Positions 8,824-18,261 of a stretch of 35,962 nt of DNA are shown here, piece after piece (positions within the stretch are counted from its first letter, which is position 1; the number at the start of each line of letters is the position of its first letter). A program made the position numbers and the translations under genes. Below the pieces are notes generated by a model. That model had not been told where the DNA came from and made no database searches. It saw only the letters and a program-made list of their open reading frames with translations. Location of the stretch: assembly GCA_964525785.1 (NCBI GenBank), contig CAZGIX010000022.1, positions 1 through 35,962 on the forward strand, read 5' to 3'. The DNA comes from JAQBDA01 sp964525785 (lineage in GTDB: Bacteria > Chloroflexota > Anaerolineae > Anaerolineales > UBA4823).

Positions 8824-11634
8824 TTATACAGGGATTTTCTCTCGTTCTACCAGCTCCACTTTAACCGCGCATATTTTATACTCGGGTATCTTCGCCACCG
8901 GGTCCAGGGCCGCGATGGTCAGATCATTGGCAGAAGCCTCGGGAAAGTGGAAATTTGCATAGACGATGCCAGGCGGGACGCGCTCGGTAGTCCATGCCAG
9001 GGCGGAAATGCTCCCGCGCCTCGACGTGATGCGCACGTGCTGATCATCATTTACTATTCCCAGCCGGGAGGCATCTTCCGGATTCACCTCGATTAACGGC
9101 TCCCCATAGACCTGCATCAGCCCATCGGCGCGGCGGGTCATCTCACCGCCGTGCCAGTGATAGAGGACTCGACCAGTGCTGAGCAGCATGGGATACTCGT
9201 CATCGGGAAGCTCGGCGGGTGGAACGTGCTCGATGGCGCTGAACTTTCCCGCCCCGCGGGCGAACTGCCCAATGTGCAGGATAGGCGTACCAGGGTGATC
9301 CAGGCTTTTCACCGGCCACTGCAGGCGTTCGCCGGCTTCCAGGCGGTCATGGCTGACGCCTGCGTAGCTGGGGGTGAGCGCCGCAACCTCCTGCATGATC
9401 TCGGCGGTGTTCTCGTAGGTCCATCCCGCAAATGGCGCCGGGTCAGGCTTGTTGCCGGGTGCATCCAGGATGCGCTGCGCCAGAGCGCTGGTGATCTGCC
9501 AGTCGAGCCGGGCTTCACCCGGCGGTTCGACGGCTTTACGCACCATCTGAATGCGGCGCTCGGTGTTCGTGAACGTGCCGGTCTTTTCAGCAAAGCTGAC
9601 GCCCGGTAGGAGCACGTCTGCGTATGGTGACGTCTCAGATGGGAAAATCTCCTGCAGCAGCAAGAAATCACAAGCCGAAAGGCAGCGCCGGATGTGGTGG
9701 CTGTCTGGATCGCTCATGATCGGATCTTCACCCAGTATATACAGGGCATGGATCTTGCCTTCCATGATCTGAGGAATCATCTCGGTTACCGTCAGTCCGA
9801 TCTTATCCGACAACGGGGTTCCCCAGGCGGCCTCGAACTTCTGGCGGGCGGCTTCCAGCACCACAGTTTGGTAGCCGGGGTATACATTTGGCAAACCGCC
9901 CATGTCGCAGGCGCCCTGGACGTTGTTCTGGCCGCGTAGAGGGTTCACACCCCCACCGGGAACGCCCATATTGCCCAGCAGCATCTGCAGGTTAGCCAGG
10001 TCCATCACGTTGCGCACACCCACAATGTGCTGGGTGATTCCCATGGCCCAGATAACCGCCATCGGTTTATTGAGGGCCAGGATTTCGGCTGCCTGGTAAA
10101 GTACGTCCACCGGGATGCCGGTGATCTGCGAGACCCTATCCGGGGTGTACGTGTCGATCAGCTGTTTGAACTCGTCGTATCCTTCTGTGCGCTGCTCGAT
10201 GAACGGCATGTCTTCCCAGCCCTTCTCCAGGATGATGTTCATCAAACCGTTGATTAAAGGCACATCTGTGCCAGGCTTCTGGCGGATGTGCAGGGTAGCA
10301 AACTCGGTAATATCGATTCCGCGTGGATCGGCGACTACCAGCTTAGCGCCGCGCTTGAGCACAGCCTGGCGGATCATACTGCCGAAAACAGGGTGCTGCT
10401 CCGTGGTGTTGGAGCCAATGATCAGGATCGCCTTTGCCTGACCGGCTACATCATCCATCGAATTGGACATGGCGCCTGAGCCAAAGGAGGTGGCCAGACC
10501 GGCCACGGTGCTGGAGTGTCAGAGACGGGCGCAATGGTCTATGTTGTTCGTCCTGATCACCTGACGGGCGAACTTGTTCATCAGGTAATTTTCTTCGTTC
10601 AGGCATTTGGCCGAGGTGAGCACGCCTACGCTGTTTGGTCCAAAGGTATCGCGGTTGTGGAGCAAGCGCGCAGCGGAAATACCCAGGGCAGTATCCCAAT
10701 CGACATCCACCCAATCCCAGGCGGGATCGTTATTATAGCTGGCCAGGTTCTCCGCTTTAGGTTTTGGCTTCCCCTCCAGCAAATAGCGCCGCACGCGCGG
10801 ATTTGTCAGGCGATCGGGGTGGTGGATAAAATCGTAGCCGTAGCGCCCTTTAACACACAGGTGCATTCCGTTGACCGGGGCATGTGGGTTGGATGTAACG
10901 CGGATAATGCGCCCATCTTTGACGTTCAGGTCAAAGCTGCAGCCCACACCGCAATATGTGCAGGTCGTGGTAACGACCTTATCCGGAGCACCCAGCCCAA
11001 CCGACATTTTATTATCCAGCGCCCCGGTCGGACAATATGCCACGCAGGCGCCACAGGATTCACAGCGGGCTTCCAGCATGGTGGTATCTTCTCCGGCGAT
11101 GATGCGAGCCTCGTTGGCGCGTTCTCCCACGCCCCACACAAAGCGTCCCTGCACTTCTGCGCAAGCGCGCACACAGCGAGTACACAGGATACATTTGTTC
11201 AGGTCCACCCACACAAAGGGATTGGGATCGCTGTCCACCGCATAGCGCAGTCCCTCGGAGTGGATCGCCGACGTCGGGATGTCGTACTGGCGCATCCAAC
11301 GCAGCAGCTCGTTTGGGTGCTGGTCCAGGGCTGCGTAGCCTGTATCGCGGTAATTCTCAAGCAGCAGCTCGAGCACCAGCCGGCGAGATTGGATTACAGC
11401 CGGAGTCTCGGTGCGCACCACCATGCCATCGCTAACCTGGGTGTTACAGGCTGATACCTGGCCGCGCCACTTCTCCACCTCCACGACGCACAGGCGGCAG
11501 GAGCCAACCGGCGAGAGATCTTTATGGTAGCACAAGGTCGGGATGGTGATATTATGGGCGCTGGCCGCTTCGAGGATGGTCTGCCCTGCCTGGGCTTCGA
11601 TATTTTGTTCGTTGATGGTGAGTTTTATTGTCAT
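8824..11634 (-). CDS. fdhA: Formate dehydrogenase alpha subunit, selenocysteine-containing (UGA read as Sec372)
   Basis: One 936-residue enzyme interrupted by an in-frame TGA at 10519-10521. It should interconvert formate and CO2 at a Mo or W bis-MGD centre. Order of domains: NuoG-like [2Fe-2S] (Cys35, 46, 49, 63); two [4Fe-4S] sets (Cys148, 151, 154, 158 and Cys191, 194, 197, 201); molybdopterin-type cluster Cys225, 228, 232, 260; then the large cofactor domain to the end. Around the TGA the protein reads DHCARL-U-HSSTVAGL, matching the Sec site of E. coli FdhF, with a SECIS hairpin just after. The frame is open on both sides, so this is recoding, not damage. The usual His(Cys)3 cluster site (about residues 105-118) keeps His but has no Cys. 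Start at 11634 gives the normal ferredoxin N-terminus. It follows the NuoEF-type gene by 31 bases, its likely electron partner. Confidence 0.96.
10490..10521 (-). promoter_or_regulatory. Bacterial SECIS element with its UGA selenocysteine codon
   Basis: Read on the minus strand, UGA (10521-10519) is followed after 18 bases by a hairpin: GUGGCC (10506-10501), loop GGUCU (10500-10496), GGCCAC (10495-10490). The 6-bp stem is perfect. The loop sequence and the 18-base distance are the same as in the E. coli fdhF SECIS that binds SelB, as I recall it. This directs selenocysteine insertion instead of termination at this codon. Confidence 0.93.
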
Positions 11635-11665
11635 GTAAAAAGCCTCTATCCTGTATCAGCAGCGG

Positions 11666-13453
11666 TTAGGATGAAGGGGAGACTTCACCTGCCAGAAAAT
11701 CGTCCTTGAAGTTCGCCAGGGCTGAACGCATCGGGATGGGAACAGCCTGTCCAAGTCCGCAAAATGAAGCGTTTTGGAGAACATCGGCCAGCTGGTGCAG
11801 GCGGTCTACATCACCGTGTTTGCCCTTGTGTGCAGAAAGGTCTTCCAGGATGTGGAGCGTTTGGCGAGTACCTATCCGACAAGGGGTGCATTTCCCGCAA
11901 GATTCTATGGCAAAAAAGTGCAGCAGCTCCCTGAGAAGGTCAACCGGTGAGACGCTCTGATCGCATACAAGGAAGGCGCCTGCTCCCAGTGAAATCCCAC
12001 GCGCCCCCGAGGCGTAGTCGATTGGCGTATCGAGCTGTTCGGACGAGACAATCGTCCCAGCCGCACCGCCGGTCAAAGCTAAATGGAAGCGGCTGCCAGA
12101 TCGCATACCACCGCCGTATTCCTCGATGACCTGGCGCAAGGTCAGTCCAAAGGGCGCCTCGAACAGACCTGGCTGGTTGACATGCCCCAGGAGCATATAC
12201 ATCTTTGTCCCGGGCGTGGTGTAGTTGCTCAAGGAGCGGTACCATTCAGCTCCGTTTCGTAGGATTGAAGGTACGGAGGAATAGGATTCGACGTTGTTGA
12301 CCACCGTGGGCAGACCCTTATAGCCGTATGATGGCGGGTACGGAGGGCGTACCCGGGGTTCGCCTCGCTTGCCCTCCAGCGACTCGATCAGGGCGGTCTC
12401 CTCGCCGCAGATATAGGCTCCTGCGCCGCGATGGACGTGGATATGGAAAGAGAACGTGCTGTCCTGGATATGTTCGCCCAGCCAATAGCGCTCTTCTGCC
12501 TGGCGAATGGCGCGCTCCAGGCGATCTGCCTGGCTGACATATTCGCCGCGTATGTAGATAAAGGCTTCATTGGCGCCGCAGGCATAGCCAGCGATCGCCA
12601 TGCCTTCCAGAATCAGGTGCGGATCTGTATCCATCAAGACGCGATCTTTGAAAATAAGCGGCTCAGATTCATCCGCGTTGCAGATGATATATTTCGGCGT
12701 GCGTTGCGCCTGGACTACGAACCGCCATTTGCGACCCACCGGGAAACCTGCTCCACCTCGTCCGGTCAGACCGGAGGCTTCGACTGTCTCCAACACTGTG
12801 CCAGGCTCCATCGCCAGTGCACGGGTGAGACCCTGGTAAGCTCCATGCTCGAGCGCCGAATCGATCGAGTCGGGATTGACCACTCCGGCATTCGCCATCA
12901 TAACACGCAGCTCTCCAGGACGCGGATTTGAGTAATCTGGCGGTATGGCGAGGTAACCAGTGAGGAATCGCTCTGCATCTGTGGGGGTTAATGGCCCCGC
13001 TTGCTGCATGTCTAACAGGGCAGCTGGGGCGCGGTCGCACAAACCCAGGCAGCTCGATCGCTCGACAGACCATACATCAGGTCGATTACCCCCGTTGGTA
13101 CCCGTACCCTCGGCGGCCAGGCAAGCGGTCTGAATGGCTTTGTGCAAACGGGCAGCGCCGTGCAGCCAGCATACCGGGCCATCGCAGACGTGAATCGTCC
13201 TTTTGCTGGGCGGGGGTGTCTCCTCATCGGAGATGCGCAGCATGGAATAAAAAGAAGCCACTCCAAATGCTTTCTCGGCCGGGATCTTCAGCAAACGAGA
13301 TACATCCAGAATAGCTTCTCGGGTGAGCGAGCCGTGATCGGCCTGAAGCTCAGTCAAGATCTCAATGATGGCTTCTGGTTGGTTGTCGTGCCTGGCAACC
13401 AGACTCGCCACAGCGGGATCAACGGGACGGTATTTTATTTTTGAATTTGTCAT
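11666..13453 (-). CDS. fdhB: NuoE-NuoF fusion: NAD(P)H-binding flavoprotein subunit of the formate dehydrogenase complex
   Basis: The 595-residue protein joins a NuoE-like thioredoxin-fold domain to a NuoF-like flavoprotein. Residues 1-165 carry the NuoE [2Fe-2S] ligands Cys90, Cys95, Cys135 and Cys139. The NuoF part has the NADH and FMN binding stretch GRGGAGFPVGRKW (231-243), the FMN segment near GAGAYICGEE (343-352), and the [4Fe-4S] ligands in ESCGKCTPC (Cys519, Cys522, Cys525) plus Cys565. It stops soon after, so the extra C-terminal ferredoxin domain of HydB-type proteins is absent. Placed between fdhD (6 bases) and fdhA (31 bases), it should carry electrons between formate oxidation and NAD(P). 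Formation of a soluble NAD(P)-dependent enzyme is inferred, since no membrane or cytochrome subunit is present here. NAD versus NADP preference cannot be read. Confidence 0.9.
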   Translation of the reverse strand: MTNSKIKYRPVDPAVASLVARHDNQPEAIIEILTELQADHGSLTREAILDVSRLLKIPAEKAFGVASFYSMLRISDEETPPPSKRTIHVCDGPVCWLHGAARLHKAIQTACLAAEGTGTNGGNRPDVWSVERSSCLGLCDRAPAALLDMQQAGPLTPTDAERFLTGYLAIPPDYSNPRPGELRVMMANAGVVNPDSIDSALEHGAYQGLTRALAMEPGTVLETVEASGLTGRGGAGFPVGRKWRFVVQAQRTPKYIICNADESEPLIFKDRVLMDTDPHLILEGMAIAGYACGANEAFIYIRGEYVSQADRLERAIRQAEERYWLGEHIQDSTFSFHIHVHRGAGAYICGEETALIESLEGKRGEPRVRPPYPPSYGYKGLPTVVNNVESYSSVPSILRNGAEWYRSLSNYTTPGTKMYMLLGHVNQPGLFEAPFGLTLRQVIEEYGGGMRSGSRFHLALTGGAAGTIVSSEQLDTPIDYASGARGISLGAGAFLVCDQSVSPVDLLRELLHFFAIESCGKCTPCRIGTRQTLHILEDLSAHKGKHGDVDRLHQLADVLQNASFCGLGQAVPIPMRSALANFKDDFLAGEVSPSS

Positions 13454-13459
13454 TCCATT

Positions 13460-14275
13460 TTACTCGGCTTGGTCGGTGATGGGATTGGGTAGGCGTTTCT
13501 TGACCTTTTCCAGGACGATCCTTTCAGGGTGGGTGTAGATATTGAAGCGGTTGCGTCGAGCGTAGCCGATCACAGTTATACCCTGACGGTTCGCGCTCTC
13601 AAGTGCAAGCGAGCTTGGGGAGGTGCGTGAGATGAGAACCGCCGCTCCCATACGGGAGGCTTTCTGTAGCATTTCCGAGCTGATGCGCCCGGTAGTCAGG
13701 ATTACCTTTCGTTTCAGCTCTATATGCTCGATCAGACACTTACCGGCAAGCTTATCGAGCGTGTTGTGCCGCCCGATATCCTCTGCGGCTATTATGATGG
13801 TCTGTCCATCGCTGAGCCCGGAGGTATGGACGCCTCCAGCATCACGGTAAAGCGGCTGGAAATCAAAGAGCTGGGCGGTTAGCTCACCGACTGAGCTGGC
13901 CTCGAGCACGGTTCCGTTAGGCTTCGGGTAGGCTTTGGCCTCTTCTTGTACGGAGGTGAAACCGCCCGTACAGCCGGAGGTACGACGCCAGTTGTCAGGT
14001 TTTTCTGCGCTGTGCTGCAGCCAGACATCCACATTGTCGCCGTTAGCGCACAGGCGCACCGAGGCAACTTCATCTATGGATTCGATAACGCCTTCGTTAA
14101 ATAAGAAGCCTACAGCCAGGGCTTCGAGATCGACGGGCGTGCACATGAAGGTCAGCCAGACCTCCCCATTGACGGTCAGCGAGACCGGCGTTTCAACGAT
14201 AATCTCGCTATCGATCGCAGACCAGTGGTCGGCAGCAACCTGGGTATAAGTAACGGGTAATTTGGCGGGTTTCAT
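13460..14275 (-). CDS. fdhD: Formate dehydrogenase accessory sulfurtransferase FdhD
   Basis: FdhD passes sulfur from a cysteine desulfurase to the molybdenum cofactor and is needed for active formate dehydrogenase. The 271-residue protein shows the family core: an early region with GEVWLTFMCTP and EALAVGFLFNEG, the sulfur-carrying loop with Cys102 in TSGCTGG, EDIGRHNTLDKLAGKCL, and TTGRISSEML. The loop has one Cys where E. coli has a CxxC pair; single-Cys versions are, as I recall, common outside enterobacteria. I prefer the ATG at 14275 because GAGG lies six bases upstream; an ATG at 14290 would add five residues. It is the first gene of the fdhD-fdhB-fdhA operon, 6 bases before fdhB. The 248-base gap upstream is shared with the divergent PPK2 gene. 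Confidence 0.93.
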   Translation of the reverse strand: MKPAKLPVTYTQVAADHWSAIDSEIIVETPVSLTVNGEVWLTFMCTPVDLEALAVGFLFNEGVIESIDEVASVRLCANGDNVDVWLQHSAEKPDNWRRTSGCTGGFTSVQEEAKAYPKPNGTVLEASSVGELTAQLFDFQPLYRDAGGVHTSGLSDGQTIIIAAEDIGRHNTLDKLAGKCLIEHIELKRKVILTTGRISSEMLQKASRMGAAVLISRTSPSSLALESANRQGITVIGYARRNRFNIYTHPERIVLEKVKKRLPNPITDQAE

Positions 14276-14454
14276 CGACAGCCTCAACATTCTACCAATA
14301 CAAACACATCAGCATAAGCAACGACAAAGGATTTGTTTCCACATTTTCATCTTGTTTGATCCGCTGCATCCGCGTCCAATTACAAACCGTTGGGTGACAA
14401 GACGGTCTTCTGTCATTTATTTTATCCTAAATATCCATCCCCGAGCTTACAAAG

Positions 14455-14482
14455 ATGACGAATGACATGGCTAGGATATGAT
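14455..14482 (+). promoter_or_regulatory. Probable promoter for the PPK2 gene
   Basis: ATGACG (14455-14460), a 16-base spacer and TATGAT (14477-14482) form a fair sigma70-type promoter 41 bases before the ATG of the polyphosphate kinase. The -35 is imperfect. I found no equally good promoter for the opposite fdhD operon in this gap. Confidence 0.4.
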
Positions 14483-14523
14483 ATGATTCCTGTATGCTCG
14501 CTTAATCAACGGAAAGGTTATTC

Positions 14524-15321
14524 ATGGAAAAATATCTGGTCACACCGAAAAGTAAGGTGAAGCTGGGAGAATGGGATCCGCGGGATAAAGATGGCTCGGA
14601 TAAAGATGAATCTGTTGAAGAGATCCTGAAGCTGAACGAAAAGCTGGAGGAGCTTCAAGAGATTCTCTACGCAGAACACAAGCACAAGCTTCTGATTGTG
14701 CTGCAAGGAATGGATACGAGCGGAAAAGACGGGGTTATCCGGCATGTTTTCGAAGGGGTTAATCCGCAGGGGGTGCGCGTAGCCAGCTTTAAAGTGCCAA
14801 CATCTGAGGAATTAGACCATGACTACCTGTGGCGGGTGCATAAGCATACGCCGGGTAGAGGGGAAATTGTCATATTCAACCGCAGCCATTATGAAGATGT
14901 GCTGGTAGTACGCGTCCACAAGCTTGTGCCGGAGGGTGTGTGGAAAAAACGGTATGACCAGATCAACGATTTTGAACAGCAGTTAGCCGAGGAAGGTACC
15001 ACCATCCTTAAATTTTACTTGCATATCAGCCCTGAAGAGCAGAAAGAACGCCTGCAGGCCCGGCTGGACGATCCGACGAAGCGGTGGAAGTTTCACCTGG
15101 GCGACCTGGATGAACGGAAACTGTGGCCAGAATACCAGCGTGCCTACGAGGATGTGCTGGAAAAGACCAGCTCGAAATGGGCACCCTGGTATCTTGTGCC
15201 ATCCGATCGCAAGTGGTACCGTAATCTGGTCATCGGTCGTGTAATTGTGGATTGTTTGAAAAACCTGAAGCTGGAGTATCCAGCGCCAGAGGAGAACCTG
15301 GAGGGCGTGGTGGTGGAGTGA
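14524..15321 (+). CDS. ppk2: Polyphosphate kinase 2 family (polyphosphate:AMP/ADP phosphotransferase, class III-like)
   Basis: PPK2 enzymes move phosphate from polyphosphate to nucleotides. This is a 265-residue, single-domain protein. Its Walker A is GMDTSGKDG (62-70) with the family Asp64, and its Walker B region is IVIFNRSHYEDVL (115-127). The lid contains the Arg-rich KERLQARLDDPTKRWKF. The N-terminal lead-in and overall sequence are closest, from memory, to the Meiothermus class III enzymes that phosphorylate both AMP and ADP; the class call is inference. GGAAAGG lies six bases before the ATG. It is one of only two plus-strand genes here and is divergent from fdhD; its stop is 7 bases from the end of the convergent c-di-GMP gene. 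Confidence 0.93.
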   Translation: MEKYLVTPKSKVKLGEWDPRDKDGSDKDESVEEILKLNEKLEELQEILYAEHKHKLLIVLQGMDTSGKDGVIRHVFEGVNPQGVRVASFKVPTSEELDHDYLWRVHKHTPGRGEIVIFNRSHYEDVLVVRVHKLVPEGVWKKRYDQINDFEQQLAEEGTTILKFYLHISPEEQKERLQARLDDPTKRWKFHLGDLDERKLWPEYQRAYEDVLEKTSSKWAPWYLVPSDRKWYRNLVIGRVIVDCLKNLKLEYPAPEENLEGVVVE

Positions 15322-15328
15322 ATCGGCA

Positions 15329-18019
15329 TTAATCGATATGAATTTTGAGCTTCTCTTCCAGCAGTGAAGTAATTGCCTGCGTATTCATCGGTCTCGAGAA
15401 GTAAAAGCCCTGCCCATACTCGCAGCCCAGGTCTTTCAAGCGAGTGAGCAGGGCTTCTGTTTCAATTCCCTCTGCAATAACCCTCACTCCTAGCTGGTGG
15501 GAGAGCATCACAATGGCCTGGACTATCTTGGTGTGGCTGTTGCCCTCTCCCATTGACAGGACAAAACTGTGATCGATCTTCAAGGCATTGATGGGGAAAT
15601 TCGACAGGTAGCTGAGGGCAGAATATCCTGTCCCAAAATCGTCGATCTGGATCTGTATGCCCAAATCACGCAGGCGATCCAGGACTGCATTGGTGACATC
15701 GTTTTTTTCCAGGATCGCGCTCTCAGTGATTTCCAGTTTAAGAAAACTTGGATCCAGGTGAGTATCTTCAAGAACTGCCTGTATGTGCTCTATCAAACCG
15801 GGTCTTGGAATGTGCTTGCTGGAGACGTTGACACTGATGGTGAGGGGCTGCGCCTCGGGTATGGCGGCTTTCCAGGCCTGCAGCTGCATGCAAGCCTGCC
15901 TCAATACCCAGCGGTCAATGGGGATGATCAGCTCGGTCTCTTCAGCCAATGGGATGAACTCGCTCGGCGGAATCAATCCCCGGCGGGGATGCTGCCAGCG
16001 TACCAAAGCTTCTAACCCAATGACCTGGCGCGTATCCAGCGACACAATAAACTGGTAAAACACTCGCAGCTCGTCGTTATCGACCGCCCGGCGCAGGTCA
16101 TTTTCAAGCTCGGTGCGATTTAGGATGTATTCGCGCATCTGAGGCTGAAAAATCTCGAATCGAGCTTTCCCCTTTGTCTTGGCATTATACATGGCGATAT
16201 CGGCGTCGCGCAGAACTTCGTCGGCCCGGTTGTACCCGATGGTGCTCAGCACGATCCCGATGCTGGTGCTGATATATACTTCGCGGTTATGAAACTTAAA
16301 TGGTACAGCCAGCTCGGACAGGATCCAATTCGCTACCTGAGAGGCGTTGTCTTCGGACTGGATATCATCCAGCAGGATTACGAACTCATCGCCGCCAAAT
16401 CGGGCCACAGTATCGGTGGAGCGCATCCTGCTTTCCAGCTTGCGAGCTACCAGGTTCAGCAGCTCATCGCCAACATTATGCCCCAGACTATCGTTTACAT
16501 CCTTAAAGCGATCAAGATCAAGGAACAGCACTGCAAACACGTAATCTTTGCGCCGTTTGGCGCGTTCAATAGCCAGACCCAAGTGGTCCATGAACAGCGC
16601 CCGGTTCGGCAGATTAGTCAGCAGATCGTAAAACGCATCGTGCAGCAGCTTTTCTTCCGCATACTTGCGGTCGGTGATGTCAGTTTGAGAGCCTGCCACG
16701 CGGTAAGCCGCGCCATTGGGTTCGCGCACTGCCAGGCCGCGGCTCAGCATCCAGCGGTAGCTGCCATCGCGATGCAGCATGCGATGCTCGCTCTCCAGGT
16801 GGGCAGTTGTACCGTCCAGGTGCGCGTGGATGGCAACTTTTAGGCGATCCAGATCTTCCGGGTGAACCCGCCGAAGCCACTCCTCGATGCTGGTAGAAAT
16901 CTCATTCTCTTCATAGCCCAGCATGGTTTTCCAGCGCTGGGAAAAATAGACCTGGTTGGATTTGACATTCCAGTCCCAGATGCCATCGTTGGCGCCGCGT
17001 GCTGCCAGTGCGTAGCGCTCCTCGCTGTCGCGTAGAGCCAGCTCTACACGCCGCCGAACATCCAGCTCTGCCTGGGCTTGTTGGTACAGATGAGCGTTGT
17101 CCAGGGCAACCGCGGCGTAATCTGCCAGGGAAAGCAGCAATGCCTCGTCTTTCTCCTTGAAAACATTTTCGCTGATATGGTTAACAACGGACAGCACTCC
17201 GAGCGCTTTGCCCTTGGAGAGGATAGGGACATGCAAGGCGCTGTTAACCAGATAGCCAGTGCTGATCTTGATCTGCTTTCGCCCTTGCGGAGCCTCGCCA
17301 AAGCGGACCGGCTTGCCTGTGGAGTACACCTGACCGACAACCGAATCTGCGACCGGCAGGCGAATTGTCTTACTCTTTTCCTGGTCGATATTTTTTGCTG
17401 CCCGCAAATAAAGCTGACCTGAAGCCTCATCCAAGAGAGCCAGAAATCCCTCTTCGGCGTGTGTGAGCAGCACGCTGGCTTCGACGATCCGGCGTAGCAC
17501 TTCATCGAGTTTCAATGAAGATGTAACGCTCTGCCCGACTCGGGAGAGTACGGCTTGCTGAGCGAGCTGTTCTTGAAGCTGTTGGGTAAGAAGCTCTTTG
17601 TCCCGGCGAAGACGGCTCTGAGTTAACACCCGCGAGATCGTCTTCGATAGCTTGTCGGCTTCAATCGGTTTGGGGAGATAATCCTGAACGCCAAGGCGGA
17701 AGGCTTCAGCAGCGATATGCTCAGAACCTTCGGCGGTGATCAGGATGGTTGGGACACTCAGCCTTTCGGCTGCCAGCTTACGCAGCAGATCGAGCCCGCT
17801 CATATCCGGCAGGTTGAAGTCCAGCAGCATCAGGGATATTGAATTCTTCTTCAGGAGCTGGTATGCCTGCCTGGCGGAATACGCAACTCGTCCAACATAA
17901 CCCAGATCGGGTATGAGGTGATTCCCGCAAAAATCGGCTATCTCGTGGTTATCATCTACTGTCAGGATGATTTCTGATTCCATTATCGACCGGCCCAGAA
18001 CTTCAATACGCCACCCCAT
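15329..18019 (-). CDS. REC-GAF-PAS-GGDEF-EAL response regulator (cyclic-di-GMP synthesis and breakdown)
   Basis: An 896-residue cytoplasmic signalling protein. Domain order: receiver (about 16-135, phospho-Asp67 in LLDFNLPD, Lys117); GAF (about 165-312); PAS with PAC (about 331-455, ending in TDITDRK); diguanylate cyclase with intact GGDEF (542-546) and an RxxD inhibitory site (Arg533-Asp536); phosphodiesterase with EAL (670-672). The EAL part keeps the expected catalytic residues: Asn in SVNVSS, EITES, DDFGTGYS, KIDHSF, AEGIE and GQGF. Both halves therefore look active. Two starts are possible: ATG at 18019, or ATG at 17983, which begins just before the receiver domain and looks natural; neither has a clear ribosome site. 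No histidine kinase lies beside it. The output (which half dominates) cannot be told from sequence. Confidence 0.93.
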   Translation of the reverse strand: MGWRIEVLGRSIMESEIILTVDDNHEIADFCGNHLIPDLGYVGRVAYSARQAYQLLKKNSISLMLLDFNLPDMSGLDLLRKLAAERLSVPTILITAEGSEHIAAEAFRLGVQDYLPKPIEADKLSKTISRVLTQSRLRRDKELLTQQLQEQLAQQAVLSRVGQSVTSSLKLDEVLRRIVEASVLLTHAEEGFLALLDEASGQLYLRAAKNIDQEKSKTIRLPVADSVVGQVYSTGKPVRFGEAPQGRKQIKISTGYLVNSALHVPILSKGKALGVLSVVNHISENVFKEKDEALLLSLADYAAVALDNAHLYQQAQAELDVRRRVELALRDSEERYALAARGANDGIWDWNVKSNQVYFSQRWKTMLGYEENEISTSIEEWLRRVHPEDLDRLKVAIHAHLDGTTAHLESEHRMLHRDGSYRWMLSRGLAVREPNGAAYRVAGSQTDITDRKYAEEKLLHDAFYDLLTNLPNRALFMDHLGLAIERAKRRKDYVFAVLFLDLDRFKDVNDSLGHNVGDELLNLVARKLESRMRSTDTVARFGGDEFVILLDDIQSEDNASQVANWILSELAVPFKFHNREVYISTSIGIVLSTIGYNRADEVLRDADIAMYNAKTKGKARFEIFQPQMREYILNRTELENDLRRAVDNDELRVFYQFIVSLDTRQVIGLEALVRWQHPRRGLIPPSEFIPLAEETELIIPIDRWVLRQACMQLQAWKAAIPEAQPLTISVNVSSKHIPRPGLIEHIQAVLEDTHLDPSFLKLEITESAILEKNDVTNAVLDRLRDLGIQIQIDDFGTGYSALSYLSNFPINALKIDHSFVLSMGEGNSHTKIVQAIVMLSHQLGVRVIAEGIETEALLTRLKDLGCEYGQGFYFSRPMNTQAITSLLEEKLKIHID

Positions 18020-18261
18020 CTTCTCTAATCAGATCGTTGCATCTCCCGCAATGGGTACGAGTGCGGCTCTCTGCGGATGGATATGGACATCCCTCCTGAA
18101 ATGAGTATATCCGAAATTGAATCAATGCGGTTCGTTCTAACAAAAGTAATAGGTTCAGGAATTACGCAATTGGCAGGCAGGCGGTAAACACCACCAACTA
18201 CCACTTAAGAGCGCAATCCATCAGTTATTGCCAGGGGGTGCCAGAAACGTGCCAACCGGGA

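Noticed and set aside
10507..10521. Stop codon inside formate dehydrogenase seen as a frameshift or pseudogene
   Set aside because: The frame continues in register on both sides, the stop is TGA at the known Sec position, and a SECIS hairpin follows at the right distance.
18020..18261. Small ORF or riboswitch in the 242-base gap before the c-di-GMP regulator
   Set aside because: A 21-codon ORF with AGGAGGG too close to its ATG is present, but no conserved fold or family could be supported.
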